64,000 nucleotides of DNA from Spongilla lacustris (Eukaryota; Porifera; Demospongiae; Spongillida; Spongillidae): assembly GCA_949361645.1 (NCBI GenBank), contig OX442427.1:5692757-5756756 (forward strand), written 5' to 3'. Under the pieces are notes generated by a model. That model saw only the letters and a list, made by a program, of their open reading frames with translations, did no database searches and was not told the DNA's origin. This document shows positions 34,801 to 47,430 of the stretch, in pieces. How positions within the stretch are numbered: position 1 is the stretch's first letter; the number at the start of each line of letters is the position of its first letter. The position numbers were made by a program, and so were the translations under genes.

Positions 34801-35642
34801 TTTGAAGAATCACCAGTAAGTGAGCCTCATTGGGGAAGTGTGTTGGCTCAAAAAAAAATTGTTGGAGGTATACTTAAGAAATATGCGGACCAAAATTACA
34901 AAATGTCTCAAGACACTTGTCGAACTGTTTTCGAGACTCTCTATAAGCCTATTAGAGAAAAGACAGAGCTGAATGATGATGGAAAGTACACTTTTGAAAT
35001 GTTGATTCAAGATCTAAACACTCTTGAAAACGAATATTGCATGAAAGCCATAGGCCCTGCAAAATGGGATGTATACAAGGAGAAGAAGGAGTACGTTGAG
35101 CAGAATAATGATACATTTGAGAACCTGTTGGATTACAAGCAGAAAGCCTTTGAAGAAGCCCAGAGAGCAGCTGAGCTGGATGCAATGAATTGCAGGTATG
35201 CTAAAAAGATTAAGTCGCTAGCAGAGCAAATGAACAGAGAACAGGAGTCTAATGAAAAAAAGCTGCTAGAACTACAAGAATTGCACCGAGATGAGCTAAG
35301 GAGAATGGAGAAGCTGATTGCTAACAGGATGAAGGCTGAATGTAAACTTATGGACGAGCTGACGAAAGCCAACATGAAGGAGACCACTGAGCGTGTGAGG
35401 AAAAACGAAGAACTTATAGAGGCCCAACGTAAGCAGTTTGAGGCTAAGATGATGAAAATAAATGAGGACTATTCTGCGAAGTTAAAGGAAATTGAGAACT
35501 GGCGTAGATGTAAGTGTTGGATGCATGCATGTGTGCACAGTATTAGTTTGTATTAATGATATCGAATTAATTCCCTTCAGCACGTCACTTCACTTCCTGG
35601 GACTCGGAAGAAGGTGGAGCACGAGGATGCACCATACTGTGA
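28884..35642 (+). CDS. Guanylate-binding protein (GBP family GTPase) with C-terminal CaaX box
   Basis: Exons 28884-29392, 33996-35509 and 35581-35642 join in frame to 694 aa. The N-terminal dynamin-like GTPase domain has the P-loop GPCRTGKS (residues 74-81), the switch I threonine in HTMDPKTFG (98-106), DTEG (125-128) and the GBP-specific LRD guanine motif (208-210). A helical GBP C-terminal domain and a long Glu/Lys-rich coiled coil (about 530-680) follow. The last exon ends CTIL, a CaaX box for geranylgeranylation as in some vertebrate GBPs; this supports the exon phase. GBPs assemble on membranes and restrict intracellular pathogens in vertebrates. At 694 aa it is longer than human GBP1 (592). 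An extra in-phase exon-like piece (29610-29688) may be alternative or spurious. Intron 1 (4.6 kb) holds retrotransposon debris. Confidence 0.92.
29820..30319 (+). pseudogene. C-terminal fragment of an RLE-type non-LTR retrotransposon
   Basis: Two + strand frames carry RPADVLVPNWSLSNPAAFDL (30 kb region) and, after a stop, VYGGWGCEAQECFSRLSKRL with a run-out LMRQNARAILLRYA. This order (RPADVL.W....PAAFD, then YG.WG.EAQ..FSRL) matches the endonuclease-like C-terminus found after the zinc finger in R2-group-like elements. It is truncated at the 5' side and broken by stops and an internal deletion. It sits inside GBP intron 1, in the same orientation as the host gene. Confidence 0.75.
30416..33502 (-). 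pseudogene. Decayed non-LTR retrotransposon with RT, zinc finger and RLE-like domain
   Basis: Reading leftwards from 33502: a Pro-rich N-terminal part; KHTAAGPSGLRVQHLLDVA with IRPIAMGETLRRLVGK (reverse transcriptase fingers); GVQQGDP and YLDDG (palm, 31870-31790); LPNLDILGVPVGDYL (thumb); CPLC...H..TC (zinc knuckle near 30990); then a CNWGKEAHLTFSRLASHL end as in RLE-type elements. Several frameshifts and stops break it. The family inserts by target-primed reverse transcription. It lies antisense in GBP intron 1, and its 3' end faces the separate + strand fragment about 95 bp away. Confidence 0.85.
33540..33853. mobile_element. Probable degenerate mariner-type MITE end
   Basis: The right end ATTTTCCTTGATTGTGAATA, then CCCTATA, closely resembles the right terminus of the intact MITE at 54186-54468 (ATTTTCCTTGATTGTGAAACACCCTG). 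The left end is unclear, so the boundaries are only approximate. Confidence 0.4.
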
Positions 35643-38600
35643 TCTGCACATCCATATTTTTCAGTTGTGTGAGCATCGCAGTATCTTTATTATGCTACTA
35701 TTATTGTGCTACTGTGGTTTATATGCTAGGTTATTAGCATGGGGGTACATATAATCGAGTTCCACCAATACAAAATCAGCTGCAAAACTAACAGTATTAG
35801 CAAACATGCCCAGTTAATTTGGGAATATCAATATATCTGTTGACCCAACATTTCTGGGAAAATTGAGGGATCCCTTTGTTACATATTAAAGGGATTGCCT
35901 GTCACCAATAGTAGCGAAGAGACCACAATCAAAGCACTTTTAGAATCTTGACAAGATGGAATACATGCTGGTATAGGTGCATGATGACTGCTAGCCAATG
36001 GTTGACGCTTTTAGTCATGCAGTCGTCTTGTCAATTGTGGACGACTTACATTTGTATACCCTTCTCTTTGTTACAATGGTAGTTCTGATTCATAAGTAAA
36101 TACATGATCTTCACAATGTGGCATTGCCTTCCATTTTAACCTCTACCCAACCCTTTTCTCACTTGCTGCATCTGTGGTGTACTGGTGCATTTACAATACC
36201 CGTAGTACAAACAAGGTGGCTTTCTGGCTTCTTTTCAGTGGTATAAACCCAATTTCTTGCTGTAATGGTGGCATTAGAATTAAAATCATCCACTTGATTG
36301 CATACTTGAATACCTCAAAATCATAAAAGACAATGCCACTTATAAACTTTCATGAGTGGTTATTTCCTATGAACATCCACATGAGGTTTGGTGATTTTCG
36401 ATAAGTTCTTGACCAAAATTATGACATTATGCTTTGCTGTAAAGATCTACTACACCTTTAATCTTTACATATATAATCATTCGCCATTCTTAGCTCATGC
36501 ACCCCTTAGCCTAAATGCCTATGAATGACTCAAATGTGGCCAGCCTAACAATTCCTAATAAAAGTGCTGTATCAATCGACAGTGACAATTCTGTATACAT
36601 GTTGTTTTTTCATTCCCTATGAGATATACTCTAGCTAAAAAATTTCGTAAGTACCTGAATAACTAATATTTATATACTAATTCATTCTCACCGTTTTTAA
36701 TAGACAGTGTATAGTTTTTCGGTATGTTTCACTATCTTAGCTAGACGCATCTTTTGGATATGGGATTGTTTATAATTAAATTCTAAAAGAGAAGCTCTGT
36801 ATCTCTATCAATACAGTTTCTATTTTCCGTTTTTAATTCGCATGACAGGGGTACCAATGTTATACTAACTTTATTAGCTTACCAAACGGTTTAGTAAACT
36901 AAAATGTTGTTTCAGAATTTACACACATACATATACACACATGACACGTTTTTAGAGAGAGCTGTCAGTCTGGTTAAATAAAATTCAAATCACACAAGTG
37001 TGGGCGTGTGCACATTCCTAAATTCAAGCGACGTTTACATTACGTTAGTAGCGGATCGGATCGAGGTATGATAATGCTGGATTGATATTCATGTACAATC
37101 GTGAAATCCATCAGATGAACTCGTAAAAATAAAAACATAAATGGCCAGATCGGAGTTGAAGAATGGATATCATTCACTACGATTTTTATCTAATGCGGAC
37201 CGAACTCTTCATAATCCGTAAGCTAGCGTAGCTAATCCCCACGATGGCCAAGTTTCTCGTGGCTAGCGCATGCGCGCCTATAAGGACCTTGCCGATGGTT
37301 AATTTTCACCCTCGCACATGTAATCCCTCATAATAATTATTTGCATGGAGAAAATTTGCACTGGAGGCGGTGCAATACATGCCTTGGGCTGCTATGGTAT
37401 CCGGTCAAATATGAAATAATATGGAAGACTAACAAACAAATTCACTTTGAAAAGCAGTTAATATACAGATATTTATACACACCAAATGCATGAAATGCCA
37501 TCTTTTCAAAGCAGCAGAGCACTTCTTAAGGCACAGATGGCTTCATCTCCATAACAGGCTGAATAGGATATGAAATGTGATGTGCATGCATGGTTTTGAA
37601 CCGCAATAATGAAGGAGGCATTAGCAATGAAATATACTTGTAAATGTCAGATGAGGGAGAAGAAATCACAACAAAGGAGAAGCATGCACATGCAGCATAG
37701 TACGTGGTGTATGGAAGCGTAAAGAATATGGTGGCGGATGGCAAGCATTTTTCACTGAAAAATATTTTAGGTAGTAGCCTACAAGTATACATAACCCCCC
37801 ACACCCCCACAGAAAATTACATCCCTGCACATGCTCACTGCCACCATACCTGTCCAACACGTGAAATATTCTGAAACTGAGGCACTGAAGCCAATCAAAT
37901 GGTGCTAGAGACTAAATAGCAAAGGATAACGGACATGGTTATATAACATGGCTGCAGTGAGCATGCATGAATCAGGTGCACAATCACAATATTAAAAGGT
38001 CTCTCTGGAGGTCTGTTATCTGTTTAGTTCAGTTTTCGTGGTGTCTAACTGAGACATGCATATATCCCTACATTTTTATTTCGGTCTGTTCCTGCCATTC
38101 CAGCATCTGTTTTGTCAGAATACATCAGCATCATCCTTGAAGCTCCTAGTGAGATGTCAGATGACTCAACTTTTGAGAGGTGGTCTATACATAGACATGG
38201 ACAATGTTGATCGTCTATGTTTCTAGTTTGTTTGTTTTTTTTTCATGCCTCTTTTTAAGTTTTTTATTCAGGATATCCATCTAAAATGTAGTACAACATG
38301 GTGACTCTACTACACCCCGGGTACCAGCTACTCGGGAAGGAGTACTCCACTTTTAAATGTGCCCAAGAGATGCATGCACCAGCTTGATGGTATCCTCCTC
38401 TATAGAGGAGGTGCCAGCAACCTCCACAACAGGTTCTTAAAGCTTCGTTTCAACCTAGTTTAATGTTTTGTCATCAAAGCCAAGTAGTCCATTGTTCATA
38501 ATATGTACATGAATTCACATTAAAATGCTAGGAATTCAAGTTTGGTGAGCATGTTTCAGTATGATTTTATTATTTTTATGCATGTCAATCACAGTATGCA

Positions 38601-38770
38601 AAGGCTAAGGCAGCGCTTTCACTAATCAGATACACACATTAATTATAAATCATGTAAATCCACCTAGCTACACAATCCCAGTCTATCCCTATATTAAGTA
38701 TGGTTGGATGCAACAACTATGTCATCTTGCCAAATCATAATAGTCAAGCCGAGTTGTGGTATTCAATGAG
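35643..38770. other. Mostly no gene; one candidate exon at about 38103-38208
   Basis: AT-rich sequence with ordinary complexity. At 38103, after a pyrimidine-rich CTGCCATTCCAG acceptor, a + strand frame reads about 34 codons (SVLSEYISIILEAPSEMSDD...) to TGA; it could be a terminal exon of an unseen gene. A perfect 18-bp palindrome CCTCCTCTATAGAGGAGG lies at 38394-38411. Confidence 0.35.
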
Positions 38771-41700
38771 TTACGCTGAATGTACAAGTTCTAGTTGACT
38801 TGCTGCATAGGTTGAAGGAATGCATGGTACAGATAGTGGTTGATACACTGAATCATCGGACTGGATTGGTGGCATTATTTGTGTATAAGTATATGCAGTT
38901 GGATCATCCACAACGTAATATTCAGATTGATCAGATAAAGGTCGCCTTTTCAATGAATACAATGGCTGCTGAGGGATTGGTTGTGAAACTAGAGGTTGGT
39001 AAACTGTGGGATGTTGCTTGGATGATTGCTCCTCCTCAACTTCCTTTGTAGCTGAATTTTCCATATTATAGTATTCAGATTGATCAGATGGAGGTTGAAT
39101 TGTTGCTGAATATGTTGGCTGCTGAGGGATTTGTTGGGAAATAGGTGGTTGGTCAATTGTGGAATGATGTTGGGGTGATTGCTGCTTCTCAACCCTCTTT
39201 GCATTCACTGATGCAACTGCATCATCCACATAGTAATATTCAGATTGATCAGATGGAGAACGGCTTGTCATTGAATATCTTGGCTGCTGAAGGATTAGTT
39301 GTGAAATAAGTGGTTGGTAAATTGTTGCATGAGGATGGGATGATTTGAGCTTCTCAACTTGTTTTGTATTCTCTGGTGCAGCTGGATCATCCACAACGTA
39401 ATATTCAGATTGATCAGATAAAGGTCGCCTTTTCAATGAATACAATGGCTGCTGAGGGATTGGTTGTGGAACTAGAGGTTGGTAAATTGTGGAGTGTTGC
39501 TGGGGTGTTTGTTGCTTCTCCACCCTCTTTGTATTCACTGATGCGGTTGGATCATCCACATAGTAATATTCGGATTGATCAGATAGAGGTTGACTTGTCA
39601 ATGAATATGTTGGCTGCTGAGGGATTGGTTGTGAAATAAGTGGTTGGTAATGTGTGGAATGATGTTGCGGTGATTGCTGCTTCTCAACCTGCTTTGTATT
39701 CCCTAGAGCAGTTGGATCATCCACAACATAATATTCGGATTGATCAGTTAGAGGTTGACTTGTCACTGAATATGTTGGCTGCTGAGAGATTGGTTGTGAA
39801 ATAAGTGGTTGGTAAATTGTGGGATGTTGCTGGGATGATTGCTCCTTCTCAACATCCTTTGTAGCTGAATTTTCCTTAAAAGAGTATTCAGATTTATCAG
39901 ATGGAGGTTGACTTGGTGCTGAATATGTTGGCTGCTGAGGGATTAGTTGTGAAATAAGTGGTTGGTAAATTGTAGAATGATGTTGTGGTGATTGCTGCTT
40001 CTCAACCTGCTTCGTATTCACCAAGGCAGTTGGATCATCCACAACGTAGTATTCGGATTGATCAGATAAAGGTTGACTTGTCACTGAATATGTTGGCTGC
40101 TGAGGGATTGGTTGTGAAATAAGTGGTTGGTAATGTGTGGAATGATGTTGAGGTGATTGCTGCTTCTCAGCCCTCTTTGTATTCTCTGATGCAGCTGGAT
40201 CATCCCTAACGTAATATTCAGATTGATCAGATACAGGTCGCCTTGTCACTGAATATGTTGGCTGCTGAGGGATAGGTTGTGAAATAAGTGGTTGGTAAAT
40301 TGTGGAATGATGTTGGGATGTGTTTTGCTTTTCAACTCCCTTTTTATTCACTGATGCAGCTGGATATATATCATCCACAACATAATATTCAGATGGAGAA
40401 TAATTTGTCAATGAATATATTGGCTGCACTGACATGTGTTGTGAAACTAGAGGCTGGTAAATTGCCGAATGTTGTTTTTTGATCTCAACCCTCTTTGCAT
40501 TCACTGGTGCAACTGGATCATCTGTATCCACAACAGGTTGAATTGATGGACATTGATTTGTCACAGGGTGTGTTGGTTGAACTGTCATTAGTGATTGTTG
40601 TGCCGAAAGTTGAATAGTGGAGTTTTCAGTTAATTTTTGTTTCACATCCCTTTGTACACAATTAGATACAGCTCTATCATTGCGATCCATATCATAGCAT
40701 TCAGATGAATCAGATTGAGGTTGGCTTACTAAATATGTTGGTTGTACTGACATGGAATTTGGAGTTGGTAGTAGAATCTCACCTTCATTTGTGTTTCTCG
40801 ATACAGCTGGGTTATCCACACCATGGTGATCAAGCTGAGCAGATGGAAGTTGACTTGTCGCAATGTATGTATTTGGCACTGTCACAGGTTGTGAAACTAG
40901 AGGTTGGTCAACTGGACACATGGGATTGGCAGTTTGTGGCAGGCTGTGCCACTTGGCATGCTCATTGAACACCACATAACTCTCCCCGGTGATTGAGTGA
41001 CGCCTATATTTGGGATGACAACCACAGAAATCAGCACAGCAACTGAAGCACTGTGTGTGAAATATAGAGCAGGCACGTTATGTGTAAACAAAAGTATACT
41101 CCTATTGTGAAAAAAAGTATTCCGCATTAATTGATTTAAGTATCAGTGCCCTCAAAAAATGGTAGTGGTAAGGCTATGCAGGCATTTTAAATTGAGGCTT
41201 TTCACTGCACGAGGTGATCGTGTTGAACTGCAGTACAACCGAGCACACAACAGATATGGATAATACAAATTGTAGTCACAAAGATAATAAAACTTTGAAC
41301 ACACAGAATATAATTTCCCTTTCGATGAATGCAGGAGGTCCAACATCATGATCCACTTTCTCCACTTCACTCTGGGACTGCATAGTACAATACCGCATGC
41401 TCACGAGAATGGTAATTCATGTGCATACATGATGTGGGCATTATTTTATTTCCAGATACATACATGTACATGTAGCATCTACTATTGCTATGAATACAAC
41501 TTGCAAACAAATTGCTGAAAACTAGTAATGCTCACGTTATAGCATGCACATGATTATTTTACATGTACTGTGCACAGCCTGTCACATGACTGTCACATGA
41601 CTGCATGGTTTTTCTCCTAAATTGCCACACTTTCTTTACAACCGACAACCACATCACAATAGTCAGGGGTTACTGTCTAACAACGAAGGAGTATGACCTT

Positions 41701-43169
41701 TAATGGCACCTGAACAGTTTCTTTTTTCCATTCACCCTGCTAATGAGTGGACCATCTTACTTATATGCAATTGCTGCAAGAGCTGCCTAAATGAGGGGGA
41801 AAATGGCTAAACATGGCATCCTTTTGTGCCTTATGCCATTGTTGGAACAACCTATAGTCTTGCCACTCAAGATAGGACCCACCTAAGGTGACAATGTCAC
41901 TTGACTTTCTATTTAAACTAGCATTGTGTGGGACATGCTGCTTAAGACAGAGGACTAAACCTGTTTGGCATTGGAGCCATTCTGAGTGATCATGTCAGAT
42001 CAGATCTATTGGTTTACACTCCAAACTTAAAGTGATGTGTATGCTTTCCATCCCCGAACATCAGTTGACCTTTAACCCCTCTCCTCCCCCTCCCCTGTCA
42101 ATAACAGTGAGGATCACATTCCTCCAGCATTGCCTATTAGCATCATACAAATCTGCCATCCAATCAGTAATTCATACAATGATGTTTATAGTTTTTTTTT
42201 TTTTTTTTTTTTTTGGGACGTGTCTGTGTGGCTTTAAAACATCATACTAATGTACTTGTACTCTTCATTATTCCTACTGCACAAAAATTCCTTCATACAA
42301 GTATTAGTTTATGAAACTGATGTGCACAAATACATATACAAAACAATTGGTTTCAACCACAAACAATTCATCAGTTTTTCAAACCAAATAGCTAAGTTTA
42401 TTGAACCACACAAATTGGCTTGAAGTCTTTAAACCATCCACAATTTAAACCATTGGTTTGAAAATAAATACTGAAATATTGCTTTGACATATCTTGTACA
42501 TTTCCGACTATTACCGTGCACATTTGTATCGCGATATATCGCTATGTGCAACACTGCCCATGATGAAGATATCAAGCCCACTGAGACCCCAACATCACAC
42601 ACTTGCTGCATGTAATCATCTTGGTCTGTGGATGAATGCGAGCCTAGATGCTTTATACACTGTAAATTAATTGGTAGCTAGGTCAAACCAAAGTTGGTTT
42701 ACACTGTGTAGTCAACACGTGAAAACCACATTTTGGTTTGACATATACATGTATAGCAACAATTTAATTACAGCGTATTTAATTATGAGCATGCGCGTAA
42801 ATACACAGCGTAATTAAATTGGTTGCTAGTACAAAAATGTGGTTTACACACCAAACGTAGCAACCAATTTATTTACATTGTACACTCTAAACAGTCTTTT
42901 TTTTATTTTTAAGACTCATAAGTAAGTTCTTTTTTGAGTTGCTAAGCGGTATTAAATTTCACGTCAATAGCGAAACTTGCAAACTGATCAGTTATAATGC
43001 GCAGTCCTTACCAGACACATGTATGAACAGCATCCTGCTAAAAAGAACGTGATGCAGGCAGCGCTGGTCAGGATGACCAATAAACTGTCCAGTATCATCG
43101 CTATTCCGCTGAGTATGAAGATGATGTGCAAAATGGCATACTGGAGTTTAGTTAAAGTGACGTCAAATA
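38771..43169 (-). CDS. Membrane protein with Cys-rich juxtamembrane region and long Gln/Pro-rich repeat tail (5' end missing)
   Basis: Two minus-strand exons, 43169-43012 and 41050-38771, join in phase 0. The first (donor GTAAGG) encodes two hydrophobic segments (YAILHIIFILSGIAMI and LLVILTSAACITFFLAG) ending CCSYMCL. The second opens CFSCCADFCGCHPKYRR, likely palmitoylated if cytoplasmic. A tail of about 740 residues follows, with about ten repeats of 55 residues containing YQPLISQPIPQQPTYS, SDQSEYYVVDDP and K.VEKQQS. Tyr-rich acidic SEYY motifs recur and could be phosphorylation or adaptor sites. No family recognised. The initiator exon is upstream and was not found. GTG at 40975 is not a real start, because the frame is open to the acceptor at 41050. 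Confidence 0.62.
38990..40520 (-). repeat. 165-bp coding tandem repeat, about 10 units
   Basis: Imperfect units of about 165 bp (55 codons) within the tail exon, recognised by repeated GTTGGTAAATTG and TTCAGATTGATCAGAT on the + strand. All units keep the reading frame; one unit has a different acidic insert (KENSATKDVEKEQSS). Confidence 0.9.
41051..42654. other. Intron of the minus-strand repeat-tail gene; nothing else seen
   Basis: Contains TACATGTACATGTA at about 41463-41476 and a T tract near 42192-42214. No other exon with good borders. Confidence 0.4.
42655..42895. mobile_element. Nested foldback (MITE-like) element in the same intron
   Basis: An inner inverted repeat (ATTTAATTACAGCGTATTTA against TAAATACACAGCGTAATTA) is flanked by outer arms containing ACCACATTTT and AAAATGTGGT, and by ends ACACTGTAAAT and ATTTACATTGTACA. 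A distant relative may lie at 44790-44960. Confidence 0.65.
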
Positions 43170-43445
43170 CTGGCAGTCAAACTGTCATGCCCGCAGTGTC
43201 ATAGGGTATCCGGTACGGGGTAATTAACCCCCCCCCCCCCCCCCCTCCCCCCGGACCCAACTCCCTGCGGTCCGGCCGTTTAGGCATCCATGCAGGCAGG
43301 GACGTTCGTATACGCCGCCGAGAATGGGGGGTCTGATTTAGACAACCACTGGTAATTATAGCGTGCAGCATACAGATCAGTTTACTGTTGTCTGCATGTG
43401 CGACGAAGAGAGGCAATTGATGTATAATACAAACCAGTAGGGCTG

Positions 43446-43659
43446 ATGCGTAACCTTTTCCTACATGTATGGAAACCAATTAAGAGTGGTGCTTCAGAAC
43501 ATATATCCGAGCGCCCCGCTCGTATCGATCGTTGTGACTACCAACTGCAACATCATATCGATGAGTGTTTCGAGGAACCTACTTTGCAGTCAGCTGTCAG
43601 AGACAGTTTTTCTGTTGTGCATGCTATGATGCGTGCATTTGTAGTGCATCTATCAATGG
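43446..43659 (+). CDS. Candidate exon, unrecognised
   Basis: An open + strand frame ends at a consensus donor (ATG|GTAAGT at 43659). It encodes ISERPARIDRCDYQLQHHID, then ECFEEPTLQSAV and a hydrophobic end. The codon content looks more natural than a random ORF. No partner exon was found. It lies on the opposite strand to the repeat-tail gene. Confidence 0.25.
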
Positions 43660-43699
43660 TAAGTGCAACATACAGGAGATTTAATAGTGGGGGATTTGA

Positions 43700-43870
43700 C
43701 CATTGTGAATACGATCACGCGTATGGGGGATTTGACATTGGGTGTGGTCAACAGCAAATGGCGCTGCGAATTGACCAGTTTTTAACCCCCAACTTTGATT
43801 TAATAAATCAGTGTCAAATCCCCCATATGTCCCGGATTTTTTTTTTTTGAGGGGGGGGGGGGGGGGGGGG
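43700..43870. repeat. Small inverted repeat with T and G tracts
   Basis: TATGGGGGATTTGACATTG near 43720 is complementary to CAGTGTCAAATCCCCCATA near 43810. T and G homopolymers follow at 43837-43870. Confidence 0.7.
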
Positions 43871-46854
43871 TTGCACTGACCACTGATAGGTGCATAATGC
43901 CTTGTACCTGGGCTAATGTACCCGATTTGAATGTTTTATTCATTACCGTTCAACTTCAGTAACAGATAATTTCTTACCGAATATTATCGGTAATAGCCAG
44001 CTTTCTTTTTTGATTATTGCAATTTCTTGTATACGTACGTACATGTACCTTTAAAACCATTATTCACGACAACGATACATGTACATGTACACTGATGCAT
44101 GTGGTCAAAACAAACCGAATTAGTGTTATGGAAATTACTTGGAGGGAACTTTCGCACACTAAATGTTTGTTCATGTTTGCTGTTTCTAGCACTGTGACGT
44201 CAGAGCATTAGCAAAACGGGCACACATAGCCGATATAAATCGATACACGCGGTTCGCTCGTATGCGAAGGCCACATGACATGCACTTGACTGACCAATAT
44301 CTTTTACAAGCAATGAAAGGAAACACAACAGGGCACAGGCTAAAATGCTTCGTCATAAAAAGCTAATCATAAGGTCTCAGCTAGATGATCAAGTTGCAAT
44401 TGCACCTTGGGTTCCATGCGTCAGTCCAACCTACCAATGAATTTCGTACTTTGGTTATCCTTTCCTAGTTCGATGGCCGATAATCTCCACCGGGATACCC
44501 TGTTTTTTTTTTTTTTTTTTTTTGGCAAGGATCACTAACCTTGAAGGCTTTGGACACGCCCTCTTCCTTAGCGATAATCATTACCGTTCAGTAAGGAAGT
44601 TTACAGGTAAGCTTTTTATCGATAGGCGTAGAGGAATTTCCGTACTGATAATTACCGATAGCTCAAAACCTTACCGTTACTTGACCCTAATTAAAACACC
44701 CTCAGACGCTTGGTTCACTAGGCCCGGGCTCACTTTCACTGGGCATTAAATCAATTCTACTCTGCTTGCAAGTACCATTTCTATGCGTTCACACACTGCA
44801 ATTAAGTTGCATGGTTGATATGTTACACCGGGTTTGACGTTTGCACTACACAGTGCATGTAAATTAACCAAACTTCGTTTTATAGATTACAACCAAACAA
44901 CTGATTGTTTACTCATCAAATAGTGCTTTTTGGTTTGACGTTGAACCACCCATGAGTGTGTAAAAAAGCAAACAGTAGCTTGGCTCTGGTGGGATACGAA
45001 CCTAAAGTCATGTACTTTCGTTAACCAGATCTAATTTAGCCATTTTGCATGTACACGAAACGTGACGATTATAAAATGATAACCCCCTCCATACCCATAC
45101 ATGCATAAATTAGTGTCGTTATATTTAGATGTTTTAAGACCTTTGAACATTTACACTAATTTATGTGGTTTCAGTTTGTTGTATAAGTATTATAAGACCT
45201 TTGACTTAAAATTCTTGATCATGGCTTCAGTTTGTTCTGTCAGCCAACAAACACCTTTGAAAAATTTCATTAATTTACTCTTCCTCGCTTGAGTTGCTCT
45301 GCCAGAAGCCCTTCCTTCGGTTCCAAGGGTTGTGTGGCCACATTAAAGCGCATGCAGGTAATTAATTATGATCGTTAAAGACACCATCTTGTAACACCAT
45401 ACTCCATCTGATCTTGATTGATGCAGGTGTCGATGCAGGTTCAAAAACACGTCGCAGGATACGCGTGCACGTAGGGCCAAAGGCATGCTAATAAGATGGG
45501 CATACAATGTATATCAATCTTTTATTCAGTTGATTTGATCTCTTGCCTGAAAGGGATTGGAACGCGTCACGTGCGCCATACGTTGATATTGACGTGGCTT
45601 AATTTCTCGCACCAGGTACCTCTGACTCTAAAAAATCATGAAAAGGGGAGGGGGGGGGGGGGGGAGGGATGTTTCGCGTAAGGTGTTAGTATCTTTGTGG
45701 GGGAGTTTTTCATACATCAGTACAGCTAGATTAGTTCTTATTTTGGTGTTAAACACTCATCTAATTGTATCACTGCATGCGCATATTCAATAGGTCTTCT
45801 AAGTACAACGAAACTTCGAAAGTACAGACATCTTGGTGTTAATATAGTCGTATTCACTACCTCGTAGCTATATACCTCGTCACGTTTTTTTTTTTTTTTT
45901 TCAGACTTGTTTCCAGTAGAATGGGTGGAAGAAAGTCCCGCAGTTTTTCAATACACGCATGAAGATAAACACTTGTAGCGATGTGTCACCTGAGTCCAGA
46001 CCACCACTATCTACGTGTATCTATACACAGAACGGCTAATTTGATTCATATACGATTTAGACAGAGATATTATCTCTACGATCGATAAGGTTGGTGTTTT
46101 AATATTGATCCGTTATCCAGGCAAACAGGTGAACAAATTTACAAAAGTAGTTAATGCAAGCAAAGCTGCAACAAGCGAACTATAATAGTACATGCATGTA
46201 TAATAAAATAAGCATTCTACAGAACTGGCAACCATGCATATGCGATCGATCATTAATTGGCTTTAGCTTTAATTTTCGAACCAACTGTGGCGTACAAGCC
46301 CAGGAAAGTGGAATTGAATCCTTTTTTTTTTTTTTGACAACCAGGAAACTCGGACCGTATTCCCTACTGCCACGAACCGTATACCCTATGACACCGGTAC
46401 CAAAGACTATACGTACATGCATGCACATGCACATGCACATGCTCACGCGCGCTCTAACAATGATCAAGGATACGAACATCACGATTACCCGTCTGGCAAT
46501 AGCATGTGATAGATCGAGTGCTAGTAGTACACTGCAAATGCAGACCAGGGGTGCCGATGCCAGAAAACACCAATGCGGAATGTACACAAGATTGTCTGTA
46601 GGAGTACTGACACTGTAAAGAAATGTTATAGCGGAATCCGCGGCGTATTAAAATCACCATATCGGATCGACGTTTACATGTATGCAAATGTTACCTTGCA
46701 GCTGTGTAAAACACTCCCCATCCTACTGCATAAGCTATCCATCCTCCAAATGAGATTAAGGCAATAATCAGCGAGACCTTATAATAGTTACATAATATTA
46801 ATAACAAGCATTCGCATTTTGATTATCCCTCCCTCCCTCCCCTCCTCCCTCCCT
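43871..46854. other. No convincing gene
   Basis: Contains T tracts near 44503-44523 and 45884-45901 and a G tract near 45645-45664. A possible terminal exon follows the T tract at 45904-45976 (reading LFPVEWVEESPAVFQYTHED to TAG) but has no partner. Confidence 0.35.
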
Positions 46855-47054
46855 NNNNNNNNNNNNNNNNNNNNNNNNNNNNNNNNNNNNNNNNNNNNNN
46901 NNNNNNNNNNNNNNNNNNNNNNNNNNNNNNNNNNNNNNNNNNNNNNNNNNNNNNNNNNNNNNNNNNNNNNNNNNNNNNNNNNNNNNNNNNNNNNNNNNNN
47001 NNNNNNNNNNNNNNNNNNNNNNNNNNNNNNNNNNNNNNNNNNNNNNNNNNNNNN
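46855..47054. other. Assembly gap (200 N)
   Basis: Exactly 200 undetermined bases, flanked on the left by CCCTCCCTCC-type low complexity. The round length suggests a scaffold join of arbitrary size, so distances across it are unreliable. Confidence 0.99.
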
Positions 47055-47430
47055 CTATGTTCACACGACATATCTTTGGTACGACATGGTACGGAACAGC
47101 TAAGTATTGCACGGTATGACTATTGATTATTTGGGATTGTGTGGCGGCCGTAACTAGCTAGCTACAATTATTGCCTGAAATCAACCACCCCGCCATTTTA
47201 ATACTACGGAAACAGGAAACTAAGATTGAGTCATGTGAACGTAGTATTAGTTTTAAAATATAAATCCACGCGTTTGATTTGATAGTGTTAACCTGGTAGA
47301 TCCGAAAATGTTCTTTCAGAACAACCCGACTTTCCCGAACGTATAACTTTGGCAGTAATCAGCGTAAATCTACCTTTAAACTGATGTAATATTTATGTGC
47401 GACCATGAGGTTTCATAAACCAACTACCAT
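47055..47430. other. No gene seen
   Basis: Ordinary AT-rich sequence between the gap and a dispersed repeat. Confidence 0.4.

Noticed and set aside
40897..41127. Minus ORF starting MRNTFFHNRS
   Set aside because: Shadow frame of the repeat-tail gene; the in-frame reading from acceptor 41050 gives the Cys-rich start.
46798..47112. ORFs across 46855-47054
   Set aside because: They span an assembly gap of N.
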